DNA of 64,000 nucleotides from Elysia chlorotica (Eukaryota > Mollusca > Gastropoda > Plakobranchidae): the NCBI GenBank assembly GCA_003991915.1, contig RQTK01000327.1, forward strand, positions 7,046 through 71,045, given 5' to 3'. Shown here piece after piece: positions 30,101 to 43,265 of the stretch (its first letter is position 1; each line of letters starts with the position of its first letter). The position numbers and the translations under genes were made by a program. Under the pieces are notes generated by a model, which was not told the origin of the DNA, did no database searches, and saw nothing but the letters and a program-made list of their open reading frames with translations.

Positions 30101-31121
30101 TGCTAAACCCCCCCCCTTTGCTTGTGTGTTTGCGTGTGCGTGTTATTCTGTGATTCTGATTTCCTCGCCTGACGTATGAGGTCATTAGGTCTATAATGTA
30201 GCAGTCTATCAGATAACAAATGTATCAGCACAGCAAAGTGCATGCGTTATATCATCCATTGTACCTGTTGGCAGCACGTGAAAGTTATCAGACTCTACCG
30301 AGTATAAGCCATGGGATCCAGGTAGGCTTACATTAAATTTGGAAGCACAGAAGACATTAAGTTAAGGGATACCTAGAAATCTTCGACCAGAGGTTACAGA
30401 TGAGAGAGTGACAGGGAGTCAATGATGCGATCAATTTTTTAGGGTAAAATCGATGCAAACACGAGCAAAGTAAAGAGCAAATGTTAATATAAAAAACCCC
30501 GCAAAAACAAACAAACAAACAAACAAACGAAAGAAACAAAACCAAACCAACTTCAACACTTGTCAGGTGTCAGTCTAAGAATTGCCAATATTATTATCTG
30601 CACATATCGTTGGATAATGCCCCAATCACTGTTTTATTTCCGGGTTCAACAGGTAAACTGAGAATGAGAAGTAGGACAGGGCTACGAAAATAGAATTTTA
30701 GGGGCCATCAAGGCCTGCAGTTAAATCAGATAAGACTATTTGGGTTTAATAATTCCAGTCCAGCCATGTGATAAAAAATAGATTTAAATCTAGAGTCTAT
30801 TTTAGAAAGAACTAGATCTAGGTCTAGCTCTCAGTTTAGAGCCATATCTAGACGACTAGAGCATTGCGATTAGATTATCTCTGTTAGCAATGTTGGTAAG
30901 ACTAGACTGGCATTCAGTTCTCTATGATAATGTCAAAAACTCACATTCAGCTTAGGTTTAGTTCTATCTCTATAAGTTGAACCCTCTGCTTAAAAAGATG
31001 GAGCTAGAAGAGCAAAACATTGTAAGATCAGATTCACTTGTAAATGAAGACCTATGCTACGTTTCCCAAGTGTGGTGGTCCTACTCTTCAGTCTGATAAA
31101 AAAAACTGAGGCTATTTTACA

Positions 31122-31433
31122 ATGGGAAAACTTAAATGTTTTGAAATTGTGTTTGCCGGAAATAAAACAGTGTTTCACCCAGGAGAAAGGGTGCAAGGCA
31201 ATGTTATTGTTGATCTGAAGGGTGACATGAAGATGAGGTCCCTGAGAATTTTTATGAAAGGTGTGGCAAAAGTACATTGGACAGAATCAAGGAGCACAGG
31301 CAGCAGATTAGGTTCTTATACAGAGCATTACAATGCAGAGGTGGAATACTTCTTCAAGAGGCAGGTTTTGTTTGGTGGAGGTAAGTAGAGGTTTCATTTA
31401 CATAGTTGCTTACATAAAATCGTCAAATGTTGA

Positions 31434-31494
<61 letters not shown>

Positions 31495-34400
31495 CTCTCC
31501 CTCTCTTATGAAAATATATGTCAACTTGTACTATTCATTGGCCCTGTTGTTGTTGTTTTTAATAATTTTACAAGTTTGATCGCAAAGAGATTAGATGCAA
31601 TAGTGTTAAATTTTTATATTGAAATAACATTTTATGCCTCCTTGAATCATATGAATGATGGATAAGTGAGTTTGACTGTTTTCATCCTATAATCCATAAT
31701 TTGTGTTTCTCATTTACAGAGATTGCAGATGGAAGAGACACATTAACAGATGGACACCATGAGCTCCCTTTTATATTTGATCTACCCATGGGGTGAGTGT
31801 AAACATACTTTTAAATTTTATAATCAAACTTATTCAATTTTTTGGCTATCAGCACTTTATGTTTCAGCACCTTATATTACATTCTAAAAAACATGGGGCT
31901 GTTTTTCCAGGGGGCGGGGTACATGCTCTTGTAATTTCTAAGCTTGAAACTATAATGCCCAGATAATCTTAACATTTTTATGATTGTGTGTGCATCATTT
32001 GTATAGATCTGAAGTCAAATGCTTGCCTTATAGCTTAATGTTCATTTGTTAAAGTTTTTTTTTCCCTCTTGACAGAGGAATCTCAACAAGTTTTGAAGGA
32101 AAGCATGGGAGCATCCGATATTGGCTGAAGGCAGAAATGGACAAGCCATGGTCTTTTAATCATAAAACAAAGAAAGCGTTCACTGTTATCAGCCCTATTG
32201 ATATTAACAGACCTGAATATCAGGTGAAGCCCATAAGCTCAGAATTTTTACTAAAATATTCAGTCTGTAATTAAGTTTATATGTCCTCATGGATATTTAA
32301 TTTGACATTTTAAGAAAGTGAGAGTAAGTCATGGATTTGTTTATTCATTAAATAAAAATCTTTTTATCTTTTTTTCTCTATTTGGTGATGAGATATTTTG
32401 GAGGAGAAATTATCTTGAAATTGAAAGCTTGCGCTTTACAAGTGCCTAATACCTTTACTTACACATCTATTATTAAAACATGAATGTTTTTATCACTTTA
32501 ATTCTTTTGAAACAGGTCCAAGTTGAAAGCAACGTAGAGAAAACTTTATGCTGCTGGTTGTGTACATCCGGACCAATTTCAATCACATCTAGAACAGACA
32601 GAAGAGGTTACTGTCCAGGTGACCATCACAAATCTGTACATTTATATAATAAAAATTTTAAAAGTTGAAATCAAATTAATGTTATGGCCATAAGAATTGT
32701 TATCATGGTTAGATTTTCATTATGGCATAATGAGATATGAGAAATTATAACCTCTATGAAAATAAATAAATAAATATATATTATGCATCTGTTGAGACTG
32801 TCTGAAAAACGTTGTTAACTAATAAATAATATGAAAAAATTCAAATCGATCTGTAAAATTTACTTAAATGTACGTTTCAGGGGAATCAATAGCCATCTCA
32901 GCAGAGTTTGACAATCATTCGTCTCGAACTGTCATACCCTACGCCACGCTGTATCAGTCTCAAGCGTTTTTTGCAAGTGGTAAATCTCGCATCAGAAGAA
33001 CAAAGTTCACAGTGCTCACTGGACTACCTGTCGCTCCCGGAACAAGAGGCTCTTGGGACTCGCAGCTTTTGAAAATACCCGCTGTCACACCATCCATCAT
33101 AAACTGTTGTGTCATGAAAGTGGACTATTATGTCAAGGTTTGTGTTTAAAGAGATAACGTTTACACAAAACAACAGTCTTGTGAATAACTCTTCATTTTT
33201 TTATAAATCTATTTGGTAAAGCGCAGAACACATGGTAATATGTAAATATAACGCTTTGATGTCATGGAATTTGAAAGTAATGCAATTACTTGGTTAATAT
33301 AGAAGTTTTCAAAGTTTTTTATGCTTCACAAAAAAAAGGAAAAAATAAACTAACATAAATTAACATTTGTGATGCCATTGCTTATATTATAATAAGTATG
33401 TGGGTTGTCACATTATTTCTCAAACCAACTCAACACTGAATTGAAAAGGACACATGATATTGTATATAATTTAACGGACACAGATGGAAAAAATATTGGT
33501 TCATAGAATATTCAAACCATACACATTTAATGTTTTAGTGTGACTTGTTTTCTCTCTGTTAAGGTTGCTCTACATATAAACGGAGCTTACAATCTCACCA
33601 TGCACCTGCCTGTGGTGATAGGCACCGTGCCTTTCCGGCAAGCACCTAGCTATCGCTTCACAGATTCACGCTTCTATAGGGAGACTCAATTTGCCTCCGT
33701 AAATCTGCTGCCTGTGCCACCTCCATATAGGGAAACAATCACACCTCCTCCTCCATTTGATGGTAATTTTTTTTTGCTACCTCACACATTTCTCAGGTTC
33801 AAATTTTTTATAGCTGAAAAAGCACTTAGTATATTTCATGATAAACATATTTTTTACAATTTCACAATTTTATACGATGCACTGTTGCTTTCCTTGATCT
33901 CCACAGGGCAATCAGTTTCTAATTTTTATTTCACAGCTGTATCTTGACGATTATAATAATTTTTTATTATGTTACTGTTGGTGTTGTTTTGTGTTTTATT
34001 TCAAAGATTTTAAACAGTGGTATTTTGTGCAATGATCAAATTTGCCCAGACCTTAAGACTTGTACTGGGATTAAATTGCCAATTTTCTATTCCTTTTAAT
34101 TTTATCATTCTACATTATTTAAAGAGCACCATAATGATAGAATGTCACACAAAATTTTCTCATCACTTCCCATCATAAAAAACTGAAAAAAATTGTGAAT
34201 GGATAAACTTTAACTCTTTACCTCAAACCAAATTCCTTATTTTGCTTTGAACGTTATTGCAGATCCTCCAACATATGCTGAGAGTATTGGAGGTGCTGTA
34301 AACATTTATGATGACGAAGATGATGAGCCACCAGGATCCAACATGGGAGATCTGACATTCACTCCAATGTATCGCTATGTATATAATTACCGTCCTCCTC

Positions 34401-34844
34401 CGGCATATCATGAGGTTGGAGTGCATACTTTTCTAATTAATTGATTTTCAAGAATATTGTCTGCAAGCCTTCTATTAATAATAATAATAATAATCATCAT
34501 AATAATAATAATAATAATAATAACAACGGCGACGACGACGACGATAATAATGATGCTGGTGGTGGTGGTGATGATGATGATGATGATGATGATGGTACCA
34601 ATATCTAAAAAAGATTCGAGTAACAACTGCAGTACGTCAACACTTCTTCTCTTTGAGAGTGACAAACACCTGGAAGTGGGGCAGCACATACAATTGTCAG
34701 ACGTCCGTCTTGGGGCCCGTCCACAATATAGCATATTGTTGGACGTTAAACCAACCCAACAACAACAACCCAACTCATTAAATGTGAATGTCGCAGTAGA
34801 GCTTGGTTATCAATATGAAATTTTTTGTGTGCCTTGCATACTAG

Positions 34845-34931
<87 letters not shown>

Positions 34932-35518
34932 CACTACTACTGATATGTAACTGTCCCAAATGTCAATTAGCACTATCTAGATCTACTTGTTGTCTAGAGC
35001 TCACAAAGGGTAGGATACAAATATTTTGCCGCATTTTTTTAGCTTTTTTAACCCTTGTTCGTAGATCATGAGGAAAAGAGATAATGAATTTTAACATACA
35101 TTCCGCTCATTCAGTAACATATAATTATGGTTGGACATGAAAAACTTTAAAAAATCAACATTGACATGCATCAGAAGAATGTAAACTACTTTCTTCCTTG
35201 ACCAGAGAGTTCTTGTTGTGTTTTTTAAGTTAGTTGAGAACAGAAATCATCTGGATTAATATCTGTTCCCATTTGGTTAGCCACACAATTAACTTTCAGT
35301 TAGATAATTTTCTTTAAAAATATTCTCATGCATTTTTTTTACTGCCTCTTGTTTTCGTCTGTGTAAGGAAAATTAAAATTTTTTGTTTGTTTTGATTTTT
35401 TTTGGTCTTTTATTGGCTATCAAAGCTTTTGCTTCTATTTTTACAGCACAACACGAGCGGGGTCGTCCACATAGACCATGTGACGATATCAGCGAGTGAT
35501 GATGATGAGGATTTGTGA
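31122..35518 (+). CDS. ARRDC3: Alpha-arrestin, ARRDC2/3/4 class, 8 exons, 420 aa
   Basis: Adaptor that links NEDD4-type ubiquitin ligases to membrane receptors and transporters. Exons: 31122-31380, 31720-31792, 32076-32223, 32516-32618, 32881-33137, 33564-33762, 34263-34414 and 35447-35518; phases agree and give 420 residues, close to the roughly 414 of human ARRDC3. The arrestin N domain starts at the first residues and has the class-specific KVHWTESRS segment; the C domain runs from about residue 175 to 315. The tail carries three PPxY motifs, PPPY at 332-335, PPTY at 348-351 and PPAY at 392-395, which bind WW domains, and ends in an acidic SDDDEDL. The symbol is class-level: invertebrates usually have one gene equivalent to ARRDC2/3/4. 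The exon 7 donor (GTTGGA) is weak; read-through would stop after nine residues at 34443. Intron 7 holds two large microsatellites and a SINE. Transcribed divergently from the PARP-like gene. Confidence 0.9.
31436..31502. repeat. (CT)n microsatellite in arrestin intron 1
   Basis: About 28 CT units, 55 bases downstream of the exon 1 donor. Confidence 0.95.
34476..34598. repeat. (AAT)n/(GAC)n/(GAT)n compound microsatellite
   Basis: Successive AAT, AAC/GAC, GGT and GAT trinucleotide runs in arrestin intron 7. Confidence 0.94.
34680..34772 (-). mobile_element. SINE head fragment (minus orientation)
   Basis: The reverse complement gives the SINE 5' part: GTTGGGTTGGTTTAACGTCC, a CAATATGCTATATTGTGGAC segment, then GACGTCTGACAATTG and TGTGCTGC. 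It is truncated before the central body. Confidence 0.8.
34841..34939. repeat. (ACT)n microsatellite
   Basis: More than 30 ACT units in arrestin intron 7. It yields poly-Leu and poly-Val artefact frames. Confidence 0.96.
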
Positions 35519-38500
35519 TGTATCAGCATTGTGTTAAATTTCAACCAAAAGCTTAAAATTTGAATGCTTTTGACTAAAAATATATGAATCTCTACTGTCT
35601 TAAAAGAATGAATCTCTAATGTTTTTTTGTAATTCAGATTTAAAGATAGTTCATAGATAAAAATGAAATAAATATCTTTGGAATTATATATTTTTTTAGA
35701 GATTTTCTGAATAGAAGAAGAAGGGCTAGTTAGGGTCTAAAACTTGATGTCTAAATTATATAAAGCAGGTCATAATCATACCATGTCCTCAACTAAGCTA
35801 AGTTAAGTGATCTATGATTTGATTATTGTTTGAAACCTATAAAGCCCTTATCTTGCAGACAAATGAGGTTGTTAAGGAAGAGCTATTTTGGCGGCTGCAA
35901 GCATAATTTAAAACTGTCAACTAAGAACTTTTGGTTCAAAAGCCTTATTTAAAAAAAATTAGAAGTTGTTAAGATTTGCGTTGCATCATTAATTTTATTT
36001 ATATATTTAATGGAAGTCCTATGACATGGTTTCTCTTGATTTTGTGTGAGTAATCCAATGTACTTAAAGATACAATTGAATATTTTGCATATCTGCATCA
36101 TTTGATAGAAAGTTTTAAGTACTTCTTAACTGCAGTGATGTAGGTAAGGTTTGTTTTGAAGACTTAACAAATTTATTTTTTTGTTTAAAAAAAGAAATAC
36201 AAATGGAAGAGAGAAAAGGTTTTGTGATAACTATTTTACCTGGCCCAAAATTAAAATAGCAACGTGCCATTTACTTTTTGGTGCTTTTATTTTAGTGCCA
36301 ATCTGCATTTTCTATGAAAAGGGATATTTTTTGTTCTTTTGTCAGATGTTTCTGTCAGTTTAAACAATATTTTCTGTCTTTCCAGAAAAAAAAAAAAAAT
36401 TCTTGCAAAGTGGTCAAAATATGATTTGCAGATGAAAATCCTTTAAGTATTGCTACTAAGGGGGCATTGCCTTTACAACAGTGATAATGAGTAGAATGAA
36501 GGGAACTGAAGCCTGTAACAACGCACAATTTAAAGGGCAGTTACCACTTTTCTTACTGTTCCAAACTTGAAAGAAAGAGACATTTGAAACATTTGACTAA
36601 ATTCATGATGCATGAAAGCTTGATGACTTGGCTAAATAATTTGATCATGAATTTGTAACAAACAATGTAAAAAACTATGGAATATTTATATAATTATTGA
36701 TTTAATGTATTACTGTTTTTTTTTTTTTTAGAATGGCATGTCACAAGATAAAATGTAAATGCCTTCTGTGTAAGTCTTGTGTGTTTTTATGACACGTTGA
36801 TACTAACAAAGTCTTTTTTAAATCTCATCCTTTTTTTTTCTTACATCCAGAGGAGGTATGTTTTGTACAGGCTTCATGGTAGGGTGTATGAGCTTTTAAT
36901 TCAAACCTACTCATCTGCTTGCATCTAAGTTTTATGCCATGCTTCAAAACATGATCTTATCATTTTGTGGAGGTTGAACTGTCTCACTGTGGCTTTTTTG
37001 ATCAAATTCCCTTTTTATTTCAGATCTGTTCGTATTCAATCTTGCTGTGGGGCAACAATTAATGATGAATAGTAATTAGTCCACCTAAGAAACAAAGAAA
37101 AATCAACAGAATTGATAAAATAAGTCAAGTATAAGCATTCTCAAAATGTGCTGCATTGGTTCTGCAATTATCTGTTCAGAAGCTATATTAAACTATGACA
37201 ATTATTCATAATTTTGGGGTAGCTTATTATTTCCAGATGAAACTTGCATTCAAGTTTAAATATATGTTCCTTTTTTTTTCATCTTTTCTATCAGTTCCAT
37301 CCGCAGCATAGGTCATTATGAATTTAACACCTACAAATCATTGTCAGAGCCATTCAAGCCATTGATGTAAAATAAGTGCTCTTCTTCTAATGCCTAGTCA
37401 ACTTTAGCTGAAACTCTTTCTTTTTTTCATGTTTTAGTGCATGAGACTACTTAAAAGGCATCTCTTTTTATTCAAAGTTTCCACCATTTTGCCTTTGTTG
37501 CCAATGAGCTTACATGAAATTCTCTACTTAAATTTTGTCACAATTTTGTAAGATACGTTACATAATTGCATATTTGATTAAGCAAAATACTTTTGTTCTT
37601 TAGTTGTTTCCTTTTTTATGTGTTCAAATTACAAAAAATAACGTATTGAATGGTATTGAGCCATGTGAATCAAGGGTCCTGTAAAACTTTTTTGATTCTG
37701 TATAAAGTATAATGTGAAGCTGCCATAGTAACAAAGACAAATTTTCTTATGCATTTTGTCATTTATTTGTATCCTCTTGTATTGAATAGATTGTGCAATA
37801 GCTATTATGTGTATGCCAGTGCATGTATATTGTAAGTTGTTTCTAAGTGGAAACTTGTAAATTTATTTGAGGTTGAAGCTTAGAAGTTTTACCCCTAGCT
37901 TCCAATGACCTGAAATCCTCAAATCATGGCTTCCTTAAAATGATATGAAGATTCTCATAATGACCAGTCAGTGCTTTGAGAAAAAGTAAGGTGAGATTCA
38001 TAGGGGAGGGAGCATCTTATTGCAACATGTTAACCATCTTAAAGTTTCTTTACTGGGAGTGTAAAGCATTGCTCCTCATAACTGAACATTTTTCTTGGCA
38101 TGATGAGGACAAATAGGATTGATGATCTATGTTTGCATGAATTCAATTGCTGCTATTTATTATTATATTGCTGTTATTTATTATTATATTGCTGTGAACA
38201 GATTCGAATTTTTTTTTTCAATTTTTCAACGTCAAAATACCTTGTGCCTTGTTGGCCATTAATAATACATTATTCCAATTGAAAGTCTTGTTTAGTTCCT
38301 TGATGAGAAAAATGGGGTTGATGAAGTCAATAGCAATAGATTCATCAAATCGAAAGAAATATTTACATGAAAAAGTAAATAGAAATACAAAAAGCTCACT
38401 GTTATACAAAAGTCATTATTGTTTAATATCTTACTTATTATTAAGCTCTGCAAATCAATCAACAGGCATGCTAGAACAATGAAAGAAAAAGTGTTTATTT

Positions 38501-40379
38501 TATTGCAAGCCATTTTCAATCATTAAGCACAATTTTGTTTATTTTGCAAGTAAGACAAAATTATGGCTTAAAGAGGAATGAATCTCTGACTTAAAATATG
38601 GTTTGACTCAAAACTTTTTACCATTTTTGAATTAATGATGAGCCCATGGTGTAGTATTATTTTGCCTCATTTGAATCATATGTTCTGATATGTGCACATG
38701 CATTTTTGGGGGGAGTGCCCAACTGTAATGTAAAATAAAAAGGAAAGAAGAGTGTATATTTTGACCATTTTCTGACTTGTTATTTTCATTGAATCAAATA
38801 TGATAAGTTATAACCCAGAAAGTATCCTTTTACTTTTCCATTCATGCACAATGGTTGTAAAATATCAAAATGCATACAAGCAAAAAAAATAATTGTATTT
38901 TTGCCAACATGAGCCTCCCAAATTCATTCAATGCTGTGACATAAATGTTTATTAATCCATGTTTTGAGACCTATTCTTGTTTTAAACAGAATAATTGGTA
39001 TTTTAAGAAAGTTTTAAAAATTGGATTTTAATAAGTTACAGTATATACATTATCTTTGCTATTGAGTTAATAGTTAATTATTGCCATATGGTATTAAATA
39101 TTTTTCTCTTTATTTATTTGTAACTATGACATCTCTATTATTTGAACTGATTATGTGAGACGAAAATTATTTAAAACAATCTAATTTATCAATAGTTGTG
39201 TGTTAAATGTATGTGCATGACTTGCATGACCTTAAAAGTAACAAATTATCTTCATTTGTTTTAATGAGCCCGATGATATTCATTTATAGATGCTTATAAG
39301 TTTGATTCTGTACGTTTATATCCAATATAATAATAATATTATGTGTATATGTACTTGATGTTGTAAAAAAATTTAAGAGGGACCCGGAAATTGTGAATGT
39401 TTGATTTAGAAGTGCTAGATAGCTGAGTGAGGCTGTGCTTATCACGAGCAGGAGGGTTTGAGGTTCAATCCCTATCTGGTGCCCTAGATTTACAGATGAA
39501 ACTGATGTCTCTTATGGTGTAAGATTCTTCAGAAAAAATGTAAAAAGAATCAAATATAACTTATTTAGTCCTCTGATTCCAGAGGAAGAGTGGTACATGT
39601 ATATTGTATAAAAATTCTACAGAGTCCCATTGTTTAAGTTTTTAGGAAAATATTCCTTTGGCAAATCAAAATTATAAAATTTTAACAGAGTACTTGAAGA
39701 TGCACACTCTAGCACATTTAATATTTCTCATAGTTTTTACAACACATTTCCCTTCATGTATAAAGAATCTTTGTTGAGAGTAAACCTAGTCAAAATAATC
39801 CATATTGATCTTTCAAATTGTATTATCTACTTAATTTTTTTTTTTTTTTTTCAATTGCATCCTTTTTGTTTTGTTTTTACATTCTCTGGCTTCAACCATT
39901 TCTCTCCATGTTTATCAAAAGTCAATGATGATCAACCTGTTTTCCCACATATCAGTGCTTTCAAGAACAGGTGCATATATTAATATATTATTTTAAAACC
40001 TTTTTGATTTATCTGAGCATTGATAACTTCACATTAATTTATACAAAGATATTTTTTAAATTTATTTGTCAACTCAATATTGTCCAAGACTTCTCACATT
40101 TATTTTTATGGGGGTTCTGCATTATTTATAAATTATTTTTTTTCTCTTCTCATCTGGTTGGTTTGTGAATCATAAAACAAAAGATAAGAAATCAAAATCA
40201 TTTATTTAGTCCAAACCTTTGCTGGCCAAGGGTGATCCATTACATTATTTTTTTTTTTCGTTTTATATAAAAATTTGATACTAGCATGAAAACTTTTTTG
40301 TTTTTTAATGCATAATATTTCTGTGCTATTCTTTTTTTTTTTTTACTCTGGCTTCACAAATTAGTTACCTTCTTCTTTA
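35519..40379. other. AT-rich 3' flank of the arrestin gene
   Basis: Nearly 5 kb with no coding exon seen on either strand. It probably contains a long arrestin 3' UTR; an AATAAAAAGG site at about 38738 is one possible poly-A signal. At 39412-39480 a tRNA-like stretch (TAGATAGCTGAGTGAGG, then TGAGGTTCAATCCC) looks like a SINE of the same type as at 22461. Confidence 0.5.
39410..39485 (+). mobile_element. tRNA-like SINE fragment
   Basis: An A-box-like TAGCTGAGTGAGG and a B-box-like GGTTCAATCC are spaced about as in a tRNA, but the arms do not pair well and no CCA-adjacent acceptor stem is seen. I call it a SINE fragment rather than a tRNA gene. Confidence 0.4.
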
Positions 40380-40806
40380 AAAAAAAAAAAGTAATCAGTT
40401 TACATGTGCTTGTAAGGAGATACAACGCTGCGTGTATTTTCGAACAAAAATGAACTATTGCATCAGCATACTTTTTACTTAATGTCAGAACTTCCCCAAA
40501 TCCTAATCTAAATGAGGCATAAACCAATCGGGAGGGTGGATGGTACTTTAATCCCATACTTTGAATATCTTCAACAATTTTTGTTTTATTTTGTTCCTTT
40601 AATACTAGGCATCTAATGCCATTATTTGCCTTCTTTAGGTTTTTAAATGTAGGCCTTGGTTTTGTCTGTGCCATCCAAAGCACGCGATCTCCAACATGTA
40701 ATTTACTTGAGAAGTCAAAATCCTCCCCATCTTATGGAATTTTTTTAAATTTTACACCTGGTCTCTTTGAACTCAAAGTAGAGATACTCTCTGAAGTAGA
40801 TTCATC
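40376..40806 (-). pseudogene. Degenerate coding fragment of unknown family
   Basis: On the minus strand a frame from 40806 to 40376 looks like real protein (mixed composition, a VGDRVLWMAQTKPRPTFKNL segment and a PPSRLVYASFRLGFGEVLTL segment) but has an in-frame TAA at about 40737. An AG acceptor-like site precedes 40806, and a possible GT donor lies near 40404. It could be a broken exon, a processed pseudogene or a transposon piece. I do not recognise the family. It lies in the interval between two convergent genes. Confidence 0.35.
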
Positions 40807-40810
40807 CTAG

Positions 40811-42910
40811 CCATTTTTTTACCGAACATTTTTTTTATGTCTGAATCTCTATTATTAAATTATATAATTTTCGCATTTCACTTTTCTCAATCACAATCGT
40901 ATTTCAATGATTTATTTATCATCCTAGAAGCAAAATGATGATATTTTTTTCTCCAGTAAATGGAATCATTTTAGTTTAATGATACATAAAAAAAATGACT
41001 TCAGTTTTACATATCTTGTCTCGATTCTTTGCCTAAATAAAAAAAATTAAGCGAAAATTGTATCCAGGGTATGATATGCCTTCTTACTTTGTCAATTTTT
41101 AAAACATTGCCTCCCAGGCCATACTCAATTATAACAGAAATATATGTGTGTTATAACTGCAATCTCTTGCCATGTTATCTCTTGAATTAACTGCATGACA
41201 TTAAACTGTTTAAAGTGTTCAGATGCGTCTAAGTCTATTTAGTTGTATGATGATGATGATGTGTAATATCTATAAGAAGACCTTTTATATAGGCTATGGT
41301 AGTCTCCCTAAGGTAATGTACACAGCAAACCTTCTACCTATTCCTTATTGCCCCAGTCTTGTTGTTATATAAGTGTTACCAAATCAGGTAACTTGGTGAC
41401 CTGACCAGTCAGGTTTGTTCGTGGGTGCAGGGTATCAAACAAAAACAACTACACAAAAAAGAGACTTGACAGAGGAGGATAAGGAAAGATGGGGGAAGAC
41501 ATAGCAGGTGAGAGGGAGAAGATAAAGAAAGGCGGTAGACAGGAGAAAGTGGCGATTGATAACTATAGTTGATGGAGGAGAGCGGAGGAATGGAGGTAGG
41601 AAAAAAAGAATAACAGAGGGAATTCCCTGAATCGGTGCGATTGCGAGCTTTTGGTCGCCCTTTCAGATGCTTTATGGTATTTTAGACGCAATAAAAGACT
41701 AGACCTGCTTCGTGTATTTATTTTATGAGCCAGTGGGGCCTATGTACTATACACCAATCAAAACAGCACCAACTAAGCTTTTTATTATTTTTCATTTTGA
41801 AATAATTTCAATATTATTAAAAGACCAAAGAGTGCATACCCTCGTTCTACAGCTCAGTTTGTGCCTGCGTTCGAAAAAAACAGCTTGTTGAGAGAACCTA
41901 TTAGTCAGATATGAATGATTTAAGGTCCGCTGTGTGGATTACTTTACTTTGGCTACCAGTAGTCTAAATAAGCACTTTTTATCTATAATTCTAAATTTAA
42001 AAGCAGTCTAATGCATACACTTTTTATGTTATGCTTCACCAGGCTAACATTATTTAACTCATATACCATTATACTTATAAATGCTAAATTATGTCCATCT
42101 GGAAAATAGATTTTTATACTCTTCTGGATAATGTGTTCAACTTATTTGTTACTTTTTTGTTGTTTTTTTTAAACACCAAATACATGTAGTCTTTGCCTCC
42201 ATAATACCATAAAGTGCCCACAAACATAAATAGGAAGAACATTTTTACCTGAAGTTGTACATTGTTGAGTGTGTAGTTTTTTTCATTCTAACTAAATTTT
42301 TTGGATAGTGCAGCTCAGTATCATTTTTGAATTTAACATTATAAAAGCAATTTAAAATAAATAAAGTAGGAAGCAAAACAGAGAAGTACACACTGACAAA
42401 AAATAAAACTGATAAATGATGTAAAGGATTGAGAGGGATGTTTTTTTTTAAATACTTACGCAATAGGTTATTTGTTACACAGCTAAAGGCCCAAAACTCA
42501 TAGCGTTGATAGATTTAGTTAATTGTTTTAGCTATATTATCACAAATAAACCCACAAAAGACAATTCAATACATTCTGTGAAATAAAATCAATGGTAATT
42601 TAAGAAAACATAAAATAGAAAAAAAAGGTCTTTAGATATTCTGAGGTTACAAAACAAATACTAGAGGCCTTGTGATAATGGAGCCAATAGAAAAAAAAAC
42701 AAAGATAAGGGAATCTCATGTTTACTGGCGTCCATTCAGAGCTCTATGCCAGACTTACAGAGACAATGAGCGATCAGAAACACCCATTCATAAGGGGTTT
42801 AATTATGTCATCCATTATTATCTTGTGGATGGAGGAGAGAGTTTCATACTGTTGGGGCTGCATGGGAAATTTACTTCCCAGTCTCAGCAAGCCTGTATTT
42901 TGGGGGAAAA
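40811..42910. other. Intergenic DNA without recognised genes
   Basis: AT-rich with a purine-rich stretch at 41460-41630. The plus-strand frame starting at 42672 overlaps the source copy of a duplicated block and has no recognisable domain. Confidence 0.5.
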
Positions 42911-43265
42911 ATGCAATGGAAAGACTATTACAGGCTTACTATTTGGACATAAATGTTTCTTTCACTTCATAAATAGGCTGCCAATTTCTAAAGTTGTTAT
43001 TTTGATGATTCTTCTGTTCCGATGAATTTTCATGCTGTCATCTCTTAATTTTGCGGAAAGAGCAGACAGAACCTTTTTAATGCCATCTCGTGGATTGTGA
43101 GGATCAATAGCATGGCATCTTCTCATGCGAATATTTGATTTTGAAACAGATGAAAATTATCTAGATTGTCCTAGTAATTAAATGGAATAGTGGATTTGTT
43201 GGGTTTTTTTTAGCAATGTACAGTCATGGCCTGGAGCTGAGACTTTCAGAGGATGCTTCATTTCA
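42911..43265. repeat. 355-bp duplicated block, probable source copy
   Basis: Nearly identical to 45084-45444 in the same orientation, 2.2 kb away. This copy merges smoothly with its flanks, whereas the other is bounded by poly-T/poly-G and by a direct repeat of an exon edge, so I take this as the source. The rest of 43266-44360 shows no gene; a short CAC/GAC array is at 43917-43952. Confidence 0.85.

Larger units (their letters stand above)
28761..31121. other. Intergenic region between divergent PARP-like and arrestin genes
   Basis: Contains microsatellites at 29189-29236 and 29351-29400 (GA) and 29493-29562 (CT), SINE tail fragments at 29889-30100, and TCTAGATC-like motifs at 30785-30850. 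The promoters of both flanking genes should lie here. No clear TATA element could be assigned and no exon with coding character was found. Confidence 0.5.

Noticed and set aside
19074..35518. A functional link between the PARP-like and alpha-arrestin genes because both touch ubiquitin biology
   Set aside because: Neighbouring eukaryotic genes are rarely functionally grouped, and nothing in the sequence supports co-regulation beyond divergent orientation.
42672..43025. 117-residue plus-strand frame
   Set aside because: Half of it is in a duplicated block that also produces a frame at 44986. No domain or splice context.
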